Below are positions 45,644 through 54,402 of a stretch of 64,000 nt of DNA, one piece after another (position 1 is the first letter of the stretch; every line of letters begins with the position of its first letter). The notes under the pieces are model-generated. The model saw nothing but the letters and a program-made list of their open reading frames with translations. It searched no databases and had not been told where the DNA came from. The stretch is from positions 2,260,188-2,324,187 of the forward strand of contig NZ_HG005139.1 in assembly GCF_000455265.1 (NCBI RefSeq), given 5' to 3'. The stretch comes from Paenibacillus antibioticophila. GTDB lineage: Bacteria; Bacillota; Bacilli; Paenibacillales; Paenibacillaceae. Position numbers and translations under genes: made by a program.

Positions 45644-45680
45644 AAAAATCTTTCCTGCTATGAACGCGGGAAAGATTTTT
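45644..45680. terminator. Bidirectional terminator
   Basis: AAAAATCTTTCC (45644-45655) pairs with GGAAAGATTTTT (45669-45680). A and T runs on both sides serve the convergent DUF2627 and coiled-coil genes. Confidence 0.9.
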
Positions 45681-45683
45681 TAT

Positions 45684-45914
45684 TTATTCATACAAGGCTT
45701 CCTTCAGCTTTGTAGACATCTTTGGTTTATTGCCTGCGGATAATCGATGGATCATCTTGCGCAGCCGCGTATTCTCTGCTTGCAGAGCGGTAAGCTGCTC
45801 CAGTAACGCTTGAATCTCCAGGCGGTCCTCCTCCTGGAGTCCGGGGAGTTCAAGCAATTTAAGCAATCCTTGGTCGCGCTCCTCTGTGCCTTGCCTCAGT
45901 TCTCCCTGTTGCAT
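45684..45914 (-). CDS. Small coiled-coil hypothetical protein
   Basis: Not recognised. The 76 residues are very rich in Glu, Leu and Gln, with a leucine heptad region (LEIQALLEQLTALQAENTRLRKMIHRL) that should form a coiled coil, and a basic tail. AGGAGGCAAAAT precedes the ATG, supporting a real gene. It is a lone gene ending at a terminator. Confidence 0.6.
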   Translation of the reverse strand: MQQGELRQGTEERDQGLLKLLELPGLQEEDRLEIQALLEQLTALQAENTRLRKMIHRLSAGNKPKMSTKLKEALYE

Positions 45915-46056
45915 ATTTTGCCTCCTAACCGGGACCTATGACGACCCCTTAACCTCTTTATTTTACCACATTATCTTATCCCGGACAGCGAGGAGCCCAA
46001 TGCCCCAGCGATGACAAGCAAACGGTAGAAAATGGATAGTCTTTTTATACAGTATA

Positions 46057-46100
46057 AAAACAGGAGAATAAAGAGCACTGGCTCCGCATTCTCCTGTTTT
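46057..46100 (-). terminator. Terminator of the decarboxylase-chemoreceptor operon
   Basis: AAAACAGGAGAAT (46057-46069) pairs exactly with ATTCTCCTGTTTT (46088-46100), 16 bp past the chemoreceptor stop. On the minus strand it ends in TTTTTATACTG. Confidence 0.9.
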
Positions 46101-46116
46101 ACTTGAAAATAATGAA

Positions 46117-47862
46117 TTAGGATACTTTGAAGCTTTGCACGGATTGCTGCAAATCCGCAGCCATCTGCGACAAATTCCGGATCGCGCCGGTTATTTCCTG
46201 AATCGTTGCGCCTTGTTCTTGCACAGCTGCACCAACCTCTTCATATCCGGCCGATTGCTCCTCTGTGATTCCGGAAATCTTTTGCATAGACTCTGTAATC
46301 ATCTCAAAGGACTTATCCGCTTTATCCAGCGCATTCTTCAAATGGTCAATTTGAGTAGAGAACGAGGAAACTCCGTTAAAGATGACCTTAAAGTTCTCAA
46401 ACATCTCGTGAATCCATGTCTGCCCTTGTTCTACCGCCTGATAGCCTTGGGCAATGCTAGAGAGTACAGACTGGCTGTCCTGCTGCGTGCTGCTGATTAG
46501 CTCGGTAATCGAATTCGCCGCATCCGAGGATTGCTCCGCCAGCTTCTTGACCTCTCCTGCAACGACTGCAAAGCCCTTGCCATACTCGCCGACATGCGCT
46601 GCTTCAATAGATGCATTCAGCGCAAGCAAATTGGTTTGTCCTGCAATGTTTGTAATCAGCGTAATAATCTCTCCAATCTCCTTGGAGCGCAAATCAAGCT
46701 GAACAGCCGCATCTTGTGAGTGCTGCATTTCCTGCTGGATTACATTCATTTGATTCAACGTCTTCTCTACAAGATCCTGACCGTCCTGCGAATGCGAGCT
46801 TACCTCGTAGGCCATTTCCTGCATACTCTTGACTTCGTCGGTTACCTTGGCCAGATCTGCATTTACTTCAACGATAGAAGAAGTACTCTCCGTAATAGAT
46901 ACCACAACCTCGGACACGCCTTCATTCATACTATTCATTGAAGAAGCCACCTGCTGCGAGCTTGCCCCCATTTCATCGGCCGATTGGTACAGCTTTCCAC
47001 TTGTTGTCGAGAAGATCTTCGAGGAAGCCGAAACTTTCCGAATCAATGATTCCAGATTGCGACGCATCAGTTCAAACGTATTTGCCAATTGCCCAATTTC
47101 GTCTGTGCGCTTAAGCACAAGCTCCTCCGTGAGATCCCCACCCGCTACCTTCTCCGTTGCGCGAACAAGCAGGGCAATCGGGCGGGTTATGCTTCGGCTG
47201 ATCACATAAGCCACTGCTGCGCCAACCACGACAACCCCGAGCACAATGAAAGCGGTCGTCCAGAAAATAAATGTTCTGGTTTCCGGAACGATGGATGCAT
47301 CAATGTCGATACCGGCGATTCCTAATGCTTGTCCATTCCGGTCCTTTAAAGGAAGAAAAACAGACTTATGAGTGCCATACTCATCCTTATAAATCGTGCT
47401 ATAGGTTCTTGTCTGGTTCTCAATCGCACTTTTCATTTCGTCAGTAAAGGCATAATCAGTCCCGTAATCATCATCCACACCCGTCAGAGCAACGATTTGC
47501 TCTCTGCCCGTATTGTTGCTAAGAATATAGACATTCTCCAAAGCATCCGTCTCAAGGATCCGTTGCAGTTCAGCTTTGATTTTGATATAGCTGTCGCTAG
47601 TTAACCCATCTATATCCTCGACATGCTCTGGAATCGAATCCAGATAAGTGCCGATAGACTGGATACTGCTTGCAAGTCTTAGGTCAAACTGTCCTTCAAG
47701 CTTGCTGGTCAATCTGTTGCTGATTTGATACTCGGTCACTGAGAAAACCGCACATATAAGAATTATCAATCCGATCATGCTGCTCATCATCTTAAGTGAA
47801 ATACGGCTATTCAACCAGCTAAATACTGATTTTTTTGAAGTTAAAGAAGCTTGTTGTCCCAC
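46117..47862 (-). CDS. Methyl-accepting chemotaxis protein with Cache-type sensor domain
   Basis: Membrane chemoreceptor signalling to CheA/CheW. The 581 residues comprise TM1 at about 28-47, an extracellular single-Cache-like domain ([19 protein letters not shown] ... [24 protein letters not shown]), TM2 at about 195-218, a HAMP domain and a long coiled-coil signalling domain with hairpin tip [27 protein letters not shown]. The tip departs slightly from the usual EAARAGE (EAAHVGE). GTG start behind GGAGG, which overlaps the stop of the decarboxylase gene; the gap is 5 bp, so both are in one transcription unit under the c-di-GMP riboswitch. Confidence 0.92.
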   Translation of the reverse strand: MGQQASLTSKKSVFSWLNSRISLKMMSSMIGLIILICAVFSVTEYQISNRLTSKLEGQFDLRLASSIQSIGTYLDSIPEHVEDIDGLTSDSYIKIKAELQRILETDALENVYILSNNTGREQIVALTGVDDDYGTDYAFTDEMKSAIENQTRTYSTIYKDEYGTHKSVFLPLKDRNGQALGIAGIDIDASIVPETRTFIFWTTAFIVLGVVVVGAAVAYVISRSITRPIALLVRATEKVAGGDLTEELVLKRTDEIGQLANTFELMRRNLESLIRKVSASSKIFSTTSGKLYQSADEMGASSQQVASSMNSMNEGVSEVVVSITESTSSIVEVNADLAKVTDEVKSMQEMAYEVSSHSQDGQDLVEKTLNQMNVIQQEMQHSQDAAVQLDLRSKEIGEIITLITNIAGQTNLLALNASIEAAHVGEYGKGFAVVAGEVKKLAEQSSDAANSITELISSTQQDSQSVLSSIAQGYQAVEQGQTWIHEMFENFKVIFNGVSSFSTQIDHLKNALDKADKSFEMITESMQKISGITEEQSAGYEEVGAAVQEQGATIQEITGAIRNLSQMAADLQQSVQSFKVS

Positions 47863-47867
47863 CTTGT

Positions 47868-49544
47868 CTACCTCCCGATTGTGTGTAGGTTATCAGTGTG
47901 TAATTGAAATACCTTATCGATATTCTGTTTGAGATATTGAACAATCTCCTGCACGTGAGCGACTTCCGTATAAGGAGAAATCACAAAAATTTTCGAGGCG
48001 TACAGAGTCGAACTGCTTCCTTCACGTGTCTTCACCACCAGATGCTTTTTCGTGTCTCCAAAAAAGATTCGATCGCGCTGATCGCCCAACACCTCGAATA
48101 ACTGCTCATTAAAACGATTCGTCCGTTCAATCTCGACCAACGAGCAAGCACCGGACAACTCGGCTTGAAAGCCATTTTGTCCATTCGGATAAATACGGAA
48201 CAGCGTCACAATGCCCGGATTATCATCATTTACAATGACCGCTTGAGGCACGTCCCGGCGCAACGCCTCGCGAAACGCCAGATTGACTTCCACAAACTGA
48301 GCAAGCAGACACTGGTAACCCTTCACTCCAAATGCGAGAAGCGCACTATAAATACTGATCGAGCTTGCCATACGAGAGCATTCAAGGGTATAGCCTGTAT
48401 GATATTGGCCATATCCACGATGGCCGACGTAAGGCGTCTCTTCTTCCGCCAGATCAATTAAACGCAGATCGTCAGCATGCTTGACCAGGAATAAACTGGT
48501 CAGGTAAGGGGTTTGTCCAAGCTTTTGGAAATCGAAGCAGAGCGAATCCGCCAGAGATAAATGCTTCATTTTACCCTGAATTCGCTGCAACGCATCCAGT
48601 ACATGGGGCTTAAACTCCAACGGATTAGCAGTAAAATCATATTCACGAAAGAATGCAAAAAAACCGCCAAGCGCAGAATCTGCATGAATATGCGGCCGCT
48701 GAAGCCCATGCTTGGCCGCAATCTCCGAGGCCGTATAAAGGATCTGCTGCACATCGTCAATACCCATGGCATCTGTTGTCCCAGTTGTTGCCACAATGTA
48801 GATTGGAACACCGCCATCCGCGATGACCTGCTCCATCTTTCGACGAAGGTCTTCTACATCCATAGCGCTATCAGGCGTAGTCCGCACCTTGATCAAGCGG
48901 TCGCTGCCAAGGCCTGTTGCCTCCATTGATTTGAACAGACTGTAGTGAGCCGATTCCGAGCAGAATGTATAAAAATGTCCAGGAACACCTTTGCGCGGAG
49001 CATCTGGGGCAAACTTGGCGATAGCCAGTCTCAATCCCGTGAAGATCGCTCCCTGTCCTCCCCATGTGGTGTAGCCCCCGCTTTGAGCGGCATCATAGCC
49101 AACAAGCTTGGACATCATGCTGATCACCCGAACCTCGGCTTCAGCTCCGGCTGGACCGTAAACATCCCAAAGATTGTTGCCATTTACCAGAAACGCTGCA
49201 ATCATACCGAGAATACCCGGAACGCTTGCCATAGGCAAAATATTCGTCAGAAAATACTTTGAATGATAAGGGTGGTTATGTAGAAGGTTTAACAACCGTT
49301 CGTTGACCTCTTCTTGCTTCATACTATCGTCTGGTATCGTACTCGTCTGAATCAAATCCTTGTAGAACGTATCGGAGCGTTGCTTCTCTCCAAGCAGATT
49401 CACCCCTTCAGGGTTTTTAAGACGATCCACACCTGCAACTAACTGCTCAATAAGCTGTAAAAATCGTTGCCTTTCTTCCTTGTTTCCATTTTCACTTGGG
49501 AAAAAAGTTTGAACCGAATTCTTGCTGTAGTCATCATCTGGCAC
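47868..49544 (-). CDS. PLP-dependent group II amino-acid decarboxylase
   Basis: Decarboxylates an amino acid with pyridoxal phosphate. The 558 residues have an N-terminal extension of about 90 residues, then the fold type I core: PLP Asp289 in [11 protein letters not shown], the Schiff-base Lys341 in [15 protein letters not shown] and [11 protein letters not shown]. The family includes glutamate, aspartate, tyrosine and diaminobutyrate decarboxylases; the substrate cannot be told from sequence. The GTG at 49544 with GGAG eight bases upstream is the start: the in-frame ATG at 49610 lies inside the leader terminator and cannot be used. A c-di-GMP-I riboswitch precedes it and a chemoreceptor gene follows. 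Confidence 0.85.
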   Translation of the reverse strand: MPDDDYSKNSVQTFFPSENGNKEERQRFLQLIEQLVAGVDRLKNPEGVNLLGEKQRSDTFYKDLIQTSTIPDDSMKQEEVNERLLNLLHNHPYHSKYFLTNILPMASVPGILGMIAAFLVNGNNLWDVYGPAGAEAEVRVISMMSKLVGYDAAQSGGYTTWGGQGAIFTGLRLAIAKFAPDAPRKGVPGHFYTFCSESAHYSLFKSMEATGLGSDRLIKVRTTPDSAMDVEDLRRKMEQVIADGGVPIYIVATTGTTDAMGIDDVQQILYTASEIAAKHGLQRPHIHADSALGGFFAFFREYDFTANPLEFKPHVLDALQRIQGKMKHLSLADSLCFDFQKLGQTPYLTSLFLVKHADDLRLIDLAEEETPYVGHRGYGQYHTGYTLECSRMASSISIYSALLAFGVKGYQCLLAQFVEVNLAFREALRRDVPQAVIVNDDNPGIVTLFRIYPNGQNGFQAELSGACSLVEIERTNRFNEQLFEVLGDQRDRIFFGDTKKHLVVKTREGSSSTLYASKIFVISPYTEVAHVQEIVQYLKQNIDKVFQLHTDNLHTIGR

Positions 49545-49576
49545 TCTCCATTCTCCTCTCAATCTATGAAGTAAAC

Positions 49577-49617
49577 AAAAAAAATAGTGAATAATGGAAC
49601 TTGCGCCCATTCTTCAC
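49577..49617 (-). terminator. Riboswitch-controlled leader terminator
   Basis: On the minus strand GTGAAGAATGG and CCATTATTCAC form a stem with one mismatch, followed by TATTTTTTTT (plus-strand arms 49587-49597 and 49607-49617). It begins seven bases after the aptamer and ends before the ribosome site, so it is the likely expression platform. Confidence 0.85.
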
Positions 49618-49624
49618 CAATTAC

Positions 49625-49704
49625 TACCTGCAACTGGCTGACTTATCCTTACCGGATTTAGTCCCTATAGCTTTGCGTCCCTACTTTTCAATAGGTTTGC
49701 CGAA
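49625..49704 (-). ncRNA. Cyclic di-GMP-I riboswitch (GEMM-I)
   Basis: On the minus strand: GGCAAACC, a stem capped by GAAA (CCTATT GAAA AGTAGG), the invariant GGGACGCAAAGC, then the P3 side GGGACTAAATCC, an apical loop, GGATAAGTCAGCCAG and TTGC. These are the conserved blocks and the tetraloop/receptor arrangement of the class I c-di-GMP aptamer. It precedes the decarboxylase-chemoreceptor operon with a terminator directly after it. Confidence 0.88.
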
Positions 49705-50031
49705 TTATTAAATTATCATAGAAATAGTCAATTTATCATAAATTGATAAATTTCAACAGGAGAACCGTTTTAAATTATAGTATACTATCCTGATTCTTAC
49801 AATACTTATTTACATAGCATGTTAGGTAATAAGGTCCTCCTACCTATCAATCGGAACAAATCACAGAAATTATTATCTGTGAGTTAGCTATCGCTCGTCT
49901 AAAACAAGCCTTTCTGCCTACAGATTGGCATGTATGGCTGTCTGTGAACTTTTATAGAGGATATCCGAACCAGTTCCTAAGACCAATAGAAGTTGAAGAA
50001 CTCAAATGAGGACGAAATAAAATCTGTCACG
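49705..50031. other. AT-rich spacer without a recognisable gene
   Basis: Should hold the promoter of the riboswitch operon. It contains an inverted repeat AATTTATC/GATAAATT (49730-49737 and 49745-49752) and the palindrome ATAGTATACTAT at about 49779-49790. An open plus-strand stretch from about 49835 to 50009 has no start codon and is not called a gene. Confidence 0.5.
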
Positions 50032-50078
50032 AAAAAAGCTCCCTTACTGGTAAAATTTCTCGACCAATAAAGGAGCTT
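50032..50078 (-). terminator. Terminator downstream of the spo0A fragment
   Basis: AAGCTCC...ACCAGTAAGGGAGCTT stem read on the minus strand with a run of T (plus arms AGCTCCCTTACTGGT at 50037-50051 and ACCAATAAAGGAGCT at 50063-50077). It is probably the original terminator of spo0A, left behind when the element separated it from the gene. Confidence 0.8.
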
Positions 50079-50117
50079 GATTCATTTTCATTCCACTATT
50101 CCTTGTCCCCAAAAGAG

Positions 50118-50222
50118 TCCTTACCCTTTCACGATACCTTATGCTCGATTCTCAGCTTGTCAGCGACCATCGCGATGAACTCGCTGTTGGTTGGCTTGGA
50201 CTTACTGATGTTGATCGTATAG
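50118..50222 (-). pseudogene. spo0A: Detached 3' end of a spo0A gene (direct-repeat copy)
   Basis: These 105 bp match 55083-55187 at 100 positions. They encode the last 31 residues of Spo0A ([20 protein letters not shown] and on to EHKVS), the stop codon and 11 bp beyond it. All five differences fall at third codon positions and are synonymous. Similarity ends abruptly at 50222/55187. No receiver domain or start is present, so it cannot make protein. Confidence 0.92.
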
Positions 50223-50363
50223 AGCATCTTATAGGATAAAGGATCGTATCTTACTTGATTATGTGATTTCACTGCACTTTGTTGGCATGAACATCAGTAG
50301 TTTATACGCAAAAATGATTTGCAAATTCATTGTATCATTATCTATTTACGAAGACAAAAGGAG

Positions 50364-50694
50364 TCAAATAAAGCATGTCACTACAATAGGCTTTGCTAGG
50401 CATGCATATACATGCGTTACAGAGCGTTTCTGCGCGTCTGAATCTCCACCGGTATCCAAAATTAGCAATGATTTCAACGCAAATTGCGTTACCATTTGCA
50501 CCTTTGATACCGGCAGTAGCATTGTTTAATTTCCTGTCTAAGCTAACACCGATTAATCCATTTTCAAGGACACTAAAGTGCTGTCCTGTAGCTGCCCAAC
50601 CACTAGCCAAATGTGATCTTCTCATACCCTCCAAACATTCGAAGGGATCTTGATTTTTACGAGTCGTATAGTTTGGTTTCCATGTGTGATGCAC
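50364..50694 (-). pseudogene. N-acetylmuramoyl-L-alanine amidase remnant (frameshifted)
   Basis: The reading MHHTWKPNYTTR, ECLEGMRRSHLASGWAATGQH, DRKLNNATAGIKGANGNAIC and VEIIANF follows the type 2 amidase (PGRP-like) pattern HHTWKP...W..IGQH...G.N..AI.IE..GNFD. After ANF one extra G near 50456-50462 shifts the frame; skipping it restores DTGGDSDAQKRSV, the expected continuation. The N-terminus and most of the C-terminus are missing. Such amidases are common phage lysis enzymes. A sequencing error could mimic the frameshift but not the truncation. Confidence 0.7.
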
Positions 50695-50754
50695 CTGTAT
50701 CGTTCTCCTTTCTTATGGTGGTTGAGTGAAGTGGATGTGGGAATTTGGACAAAA

Positions 50755-50785
50755 TAAAAAAGCCACTCCTGCATAGAGTGACTTG
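50755..50785 (-). terminator. Terminator after the GNAT gene
   Basis: GCCACTC (50762-50768) with GAGTGACTT (50776-50784) forms a stem with one mismatch; on the minus strand it runs into TTTTTTATTTTG. Confidence 0.75.
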
Positions 50786-50802
50786 AAGAATTATATGTAG
50801 TT

Positions 50803-51309
50803 TTACAATTCGCCAATCTTAAAAAACATATCCGTGTATGGAGCATTATAACTTAATCTATGAAATTCATATCTTTCGTAAAAGGAGACACAGCTAGGGA
50901 GAGATTCAACACTTAGAAACACACACCCAGATTGTTCTGAGATTTCCTTAACTGTATTTAATGCAGCCAGAAGTAAGTATTCACCGTATCTCTGTTTACG
51001 ATATCGAGAATCTACTCCTAAATAATGAAGCTTAACGGAGGGATAATATTTGTATGAGGGAAGAGATGCTAGCCCGTGTTTTCTTCTTTTGTGCTTTCCG
51101 ATCTGCATCATATCATTATACAAAGTAAAATACCCGATAAGTTCATCTGACTCATTAAAATATAATCGGGTATCTGCTAAATTTAATTTTTGAAGTTCCC
51201 ATGCTTGTTCTACTAAAAATCTTCTAACAGTTGGCTCATCGTCACATTGGAATTGCTCCAAAATTGCACTGTCTTGTTCTGTTAAATAGCGATAATTTAG
51301 TTCAGGCAT
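50803..51309 (-). CDS. GNAT-family N-acetyltransferase, possible toxin of a two-gene pair
   Basis: Acetyl-CoA dependent transferase of unknown target. The 168 residues start MPELNYRYLTEQDSAIL, with CDDEPTVRRFLVEQAWELQ and ELIGYFTLYND, a layout shared with TacT-like GNAT toxins that acetylate aminoacyl-tRNA. The acetyl-CoA motif is LGVDSRYRKQRYGEYLLLAA and the C-terminal SCVSFYERYEFHRLS is the usual GNAT beta-bulge region. It lies 8 bp after a small basic gene on the same strand, as expected for an antitoxin-toxin pair. The family is clear; the toxin role is inferred from context. Confidence 0.8.
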   Translation of the reverse strand: MPELNYRYLTEQDSAILEQFQCDDEPTVRRFLVEQAWELQKLNLADTRLYFNESDELIGYFTLYNDMMQIGKHKRRKHGLASLPSYKYYPSVKLHYLGVDSRYRKQRYGEYLLLAALNTVKEISEQSGCVFLSVESLPSCVSFYERYEFHRLSYNAPYTDMFFKIGEL

Positions 51310-51317
51310 TGAGGTGA

Positions 51318-51482
51318 CTATTTCCTTTTCTCTTTAAAATTACCCATCATTTCACGAATACGATCCATTCCAACACTTTGAGTCTTCTCTGTTTGCGTTG
51401 CATAATTATGGATTTTTTTAGCCCTGTTATCGTTGACCATACTTTTTGTAGGACGAATGGGTTTTATTTCTGTAATTGGCAT
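51318..51482 (-). CDS. Small basic protein, possible partner or antitoxin of the GNAT enzyme
   Basis: Not recognised. The 54 residues MPITEIKPIRPTKSMVNDNR... are rich in Lys and Arg, with a C-terminal helix DRIREMMGNFKEKRK. The ATG at 51482 has GGAG ten bases upstream; a GTG at 51506 is in frame but precedes that site. The tight spacing to the GNAT gene (8 bp) suggests one operon. It does not resemble the ribbon-helix-helix DUF1778 antitoxins in any obvious way. Confidence 0.6.
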   Translation of the reverse strand: MPITEIKPIRPTKSMVNDNRAKKIHNYATQTEKTQSVGMDRIREMMGNFKEKRK

Positions 51483-51831
51483 TTTACATCGTCTCCTCAC
51501 TGTCACTCAAAGCACCCCCAGTAACTTACCCTGGTATACGTTATGCCCAATTGAGTGAATTTGATACTGTCTTTCCTTAATGTGTATGCGACACATTCTA
51601 AAATATAAGTGTCTCAAATGACTTTAAATTTGAATGCTAATTTAAATCTATTAAAATAGCCGCATAACTCTGATAGGAAATCGTATCTTTCTATAGGAAT
51701 AATATACCATGAAAACTCGATTTTGAATACATTTTCGCTAAGTATTTTATGTAAACGCAATTTAATTGCAAATTTTGTATACATTTAAGAAGTGTAAAAG
51801 GACTCTCTGTATACAAATCACATTTTCCGGC
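51483..51831. other. AT-rich gene-free stretch
   Basis: No coding frame or RNA recognised. The only structure noticed is the inverted repeat TGTGTATGCGACACA at about 51580-51594, about 100 bp upstream of the small ORF/GNAT pair, a possible operator. Confidence 0.4.
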
Positions 51832-52150
51832 TCAATTTTTCTCTACAAATTCCGCTTCAATTTTTTCCTCAATTTTCTCTTCACTTTTCTCTTCACTTTT
51901 CTCTTCCAAATTTGGTTTCTCAGAATAATGATATGCTCCACTAGCTGTTAACCCAACAAGAGAGATCGTAAGCATTGTTTGTTGAATGTGATCTGGAACC
52001 AATACAAAGATAGCTGCTATAACTAAAACAAATGAGACTGTTATGTTTACTATTAACCCCATATGCCTTGAACACACCAACAAAAGAACTGACTACAGCG
52101 GCCAACAATAATATCTCATTGCTTAATTTGATCAACTCCAAAAAAGACAT
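51832..52150 (-). pseudogene. Holin-like small membrane protein, frameshifted
   Basis: Two overlapping frames read as one protein if a G is removed from the GGGG run near 52063. Frame 1 gives MSFLELIKLSNEILLLAAVV, SSFVGVFKAYG; frame 2 continues LIVNITVSFVLVIAAIFVLV, ISLVGLTASGAYHYSEKPNL. The result is about 105 residues with an N-terminal helix, two TM helices and a charged repeated tail (EEKSEEKSEEKIEEK), typical of phage holins. No ribosome site is seen. With the amidase remnant it would form a lysis pair. Confidence 0.55.
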
Positions 52151-52179
52151 GACTTTAAAAATGAAAAATAGTTTTTATT

Positions 52180-52215
52180 AAAAAGAGACCTCCATTGTAA
52201 CTTGGGAGGTCTCTT
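52180..52215 (-). terminator. Terminator after the helicase gene
   Basis: AAGAGACCTCC (52183-52193) pairs exactly with GGAGGTCTCTT (52205-52215); the minus strand ends TTTTTAATAAAAAC. It lies 49 bp past the stop. Confidence 0.9.
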
Positions 52216-52263
52216 GTGCTTTTTCAGTAAAAACACTAGGCAATTGGAGTTCTATTATTTTTC

Positions 52264-54369
52264 TTAAGATACTTCCGAAAATGTGGAATTTAATTTTGAT
52301 TCAGCAAACTCCTTTACTACGCCCAAATTCTCAGTAACGGTTTTGAATGGCAATGCTTTCAGCACATCCAACCTATATTCCCTGTTGGCAACTTCACATA
52401 ACCTTGAATCCAAAATACTAATGATCCCTTTATCTGTTTCTGATCTAATCAAGCGGCCCGTTCCCTGTCTAAGTTTAATTAGCATCTCTGGTATTAAAAC
52501 TTCTTTGAATGAATCATTACAGTTATTCATTTTATATTCCATTACTGGGTCGGTAGGTACAGGGAAGGGTAATTTCACAATGATAACTTGAATTAAGTCA
52601 GGTCCCTGAATGTTAATTCCTTCCCAAAAGATACCCGTGCCAAATAAAACTCCTTTACTTTCTCTAAATCTTTGAATAACTGAATCTTGATTCGAACCAC
52701 TTTTTTGTATTACTTTTTCCCATCTGGTCTGAATTAAACCAAGTTTACCTACTAAGTACTGTAAGTCTTCTTTCGCTGAAAATAAAACCATCGTCCGTCC
52801 ATTAGTAATATCACATAAATCTATTATTCGTTTAAGTACCTCATCTAGATATTCCAAACGATTCCCATCATCTCCAGCTCGGTAGATAGGAAGATCATTA
52901 GCGACATACATTATTGAATTATTGACGTAGTCATAAGGAGAAGTTTGAGGGTCACCCAGTACGCCTTCAAAGCCTAATGATTTTTTAATATAACTATATT
53001 TATCTTCTATATCATTACCACTTTGACACAGAGTGGCGGAAGTCAATATCACTGAACCTTTCAATTTGAAAAGATTATTAAATAGGACTTCATCAATATT
53101 TTTAGGGCAAAATTCTATACAGTGATTATTATGATTATCCTTCTTGACCCAAACCAAGTTTTCTTCAACATCTCCATTAAGTGTACTAAAAAGTGTTAAG
53201 AATTTATCTAAAGTTTGTACAGCCTCATCAATTTCTCTCCCCTTTTTATCCTCATCAAAAAGGGAGAGCGTTGCTTGAAGATCTCCCAACAGTATAATTT
53301 CTCTACTGAAATCTGAATGCACAGTATGAATAGGAAATCTTTCAGAATCACTTGAACCATTTTCAATTAATTTGATAATTAGCCTATCAATTTCTTGAAA
53401 CATATAATAGAATCTTCGTTTAATTATCTCAAATTTTTGGATGTGGTCATTAGATTCACTTTTATGATCAAATAATGAGATCATTCGATCTATTGTTAGG
53501 TTTATACTTTTGATAGTAAATGATTCTGTCAGAGCAGAGCGTACTTTCTCTTCAAAATTGTGAGCCTCATCAATAATTGTTAATGCTTTAATATTTGTTA
53601 TCAATCCATCACCAGTTTGATTTCTTTTTATTATGTCGCGTACAAATAAATCTTGATTGACTATGATAACACTAGTGTGATGATATTTAATTTGCATCCT
53701 CATTTTATAAAAATTACAAGAATGCCTGTATTCACATCTTTCATATCTACAATGGCTAACTGAAACTTTCGACCATGAATTATCTTCAATGCTTTCTTGT
53801 GTATCTGATCGAAGTTGAATTTCTCCTTTTGCAACACCTTCAGCTATAAAATAATCAGGTGTATCAACATCTCTATTTTCTTCAATTAGTTTAAAAGATT
53901 TCAATTTACAAGCATAATTATTCATTCCCATACCTAAAACTATTTGCATATAGTTAAACCCTAATTTTTCCGAAATAAACTTTGCATCGTTGTATATTTG
54001 CTCAGATAATTGAATAGAAGATGTAGCTATTATTATCGGTTTTTGAGAATATCTATTGATTAATAATGCTGGAATTAAGTAACCAAATGATTTTCCGATT
54101 CCAACGCCGGCCTCAATTAAAAGATTAGTCTGATTTTGGAATGCTTCAGCTATGTCCAAGGACATATTTTCTTGTCCCTCTCTTGGTGTTAATCCATAAC
54201 TGCCACTTTGTGAATAAATATCGAAAACCTTCTGAACAACTTTTTCTCCTTGTACCTTAATTATTTCAGTGTTATAACTATTGAACCAATAAATAAGCTT
54301 CCCCCCTCTTTCTTTTTCTGTACATACTAATAATAACATATCACATAATAAAAGAACTAGCGTTCTCAT
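52264..54369 (-). CDS. DinG/XPD-like superfamily 2 DNA helicase
   Basis: ATP-dependent 5'-3' DNA helicase with an iron-sulfur domain. The 701 residues have Walker A at 86-94 (EAGVGIGKS), four cluster cysteines Cys154, Cys207, Cys212 and Cys218 (NYAC; SHCRYERCEYRHSC), DEAH at 267-270, and the helicase C domain with GTGIFWEGINIQGPDLIQVIIVKLPFPVP and QGTGRLIRSETDKGIISILDSR. There is no N-terminal exonuclease domain, unlike B. subtilis DinG. The first 25 residues look unlike the family and the start is uncertain. It is clearly AT-richer than the flanking chromosome, consistent with acquisition. Such helicases occur on phages and in defence islands. Confidence 0.88.
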   Translation of the reverse strand: MRTLVLLLCDMLLLVCTEKERGGKLIYWFNSYNTEIIKVQGEKVVQKVFDIYSQSGSYGLTPREGQENMSLDIAEAFQNQTNLLIEAGVGIGKSFGYLIPALLINRYSQKPIIIATSSIQLSEQIYNDAKFISEKLGFNYMQIVLGMGMNNYACKLKSFKLIEENRDVDTPDYFIAEGVAKGEIQLRSDTQESIEDNSWSKVSVSHCRYERCEYRHSCNFYKMRMQIKYHHTSVIIVNQDLFVRDIIKRNQTGDGLITNIKALTIIDEAHNFEEKVRSALTESFTIKSINLTIDRMISLFDHKSESNDHIQKFEIIKRRFYYMFQEIDRLIIKLIENGSSDSERFPIHTVHSDFSREIILLGDLQATLSLFDEDKKGREIDEAVQTLDKFLTLFSTLNGDVEENLVWVKKDNHNNHCIEFCPKNIDEVLFNNLFKLKGSVILTSATLCQSGNDIEDKYSYIKKSLGFEGVLGDPQTSPYDYVNNSIMYVANDLPIYRAGDDGNRLEYLDEVLKRIIDLCDITNGRTMVLFSAKEDLQYLVGKLGLIQTRWEKVIQKSGSNQDSVIQRFRESKGVLFGTGIFWEGINIQGPDLIQVIIVKLPFPVPTDPVMEYKMNNCNDSFKEVLIPEMLIKLRQGTGRLIRSETDKGIISILDSRLCEVANREYRLDVLKALPFKTVTENLGVVKEFAESKLNSTFSEVS

Positions 54370-54402
54370 TTTTCTTTTCCATTATTTATTTTTTGCTCAT
54401 AT

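Noticed and set aside
49703..49731. TTGACT / AATAAT promoter directly before the c-di-GMP aptamer
   Set aside because: Its start point would fall inside the aptamer's conserved GGCAAACC, so the true promoter must lie further upstream.
49835..50009. Plus-strand open stretch of about 57 codons
   Set aside because: A stop lies upstream and there is no start codon; no family recognised. Possibly an old fragment.
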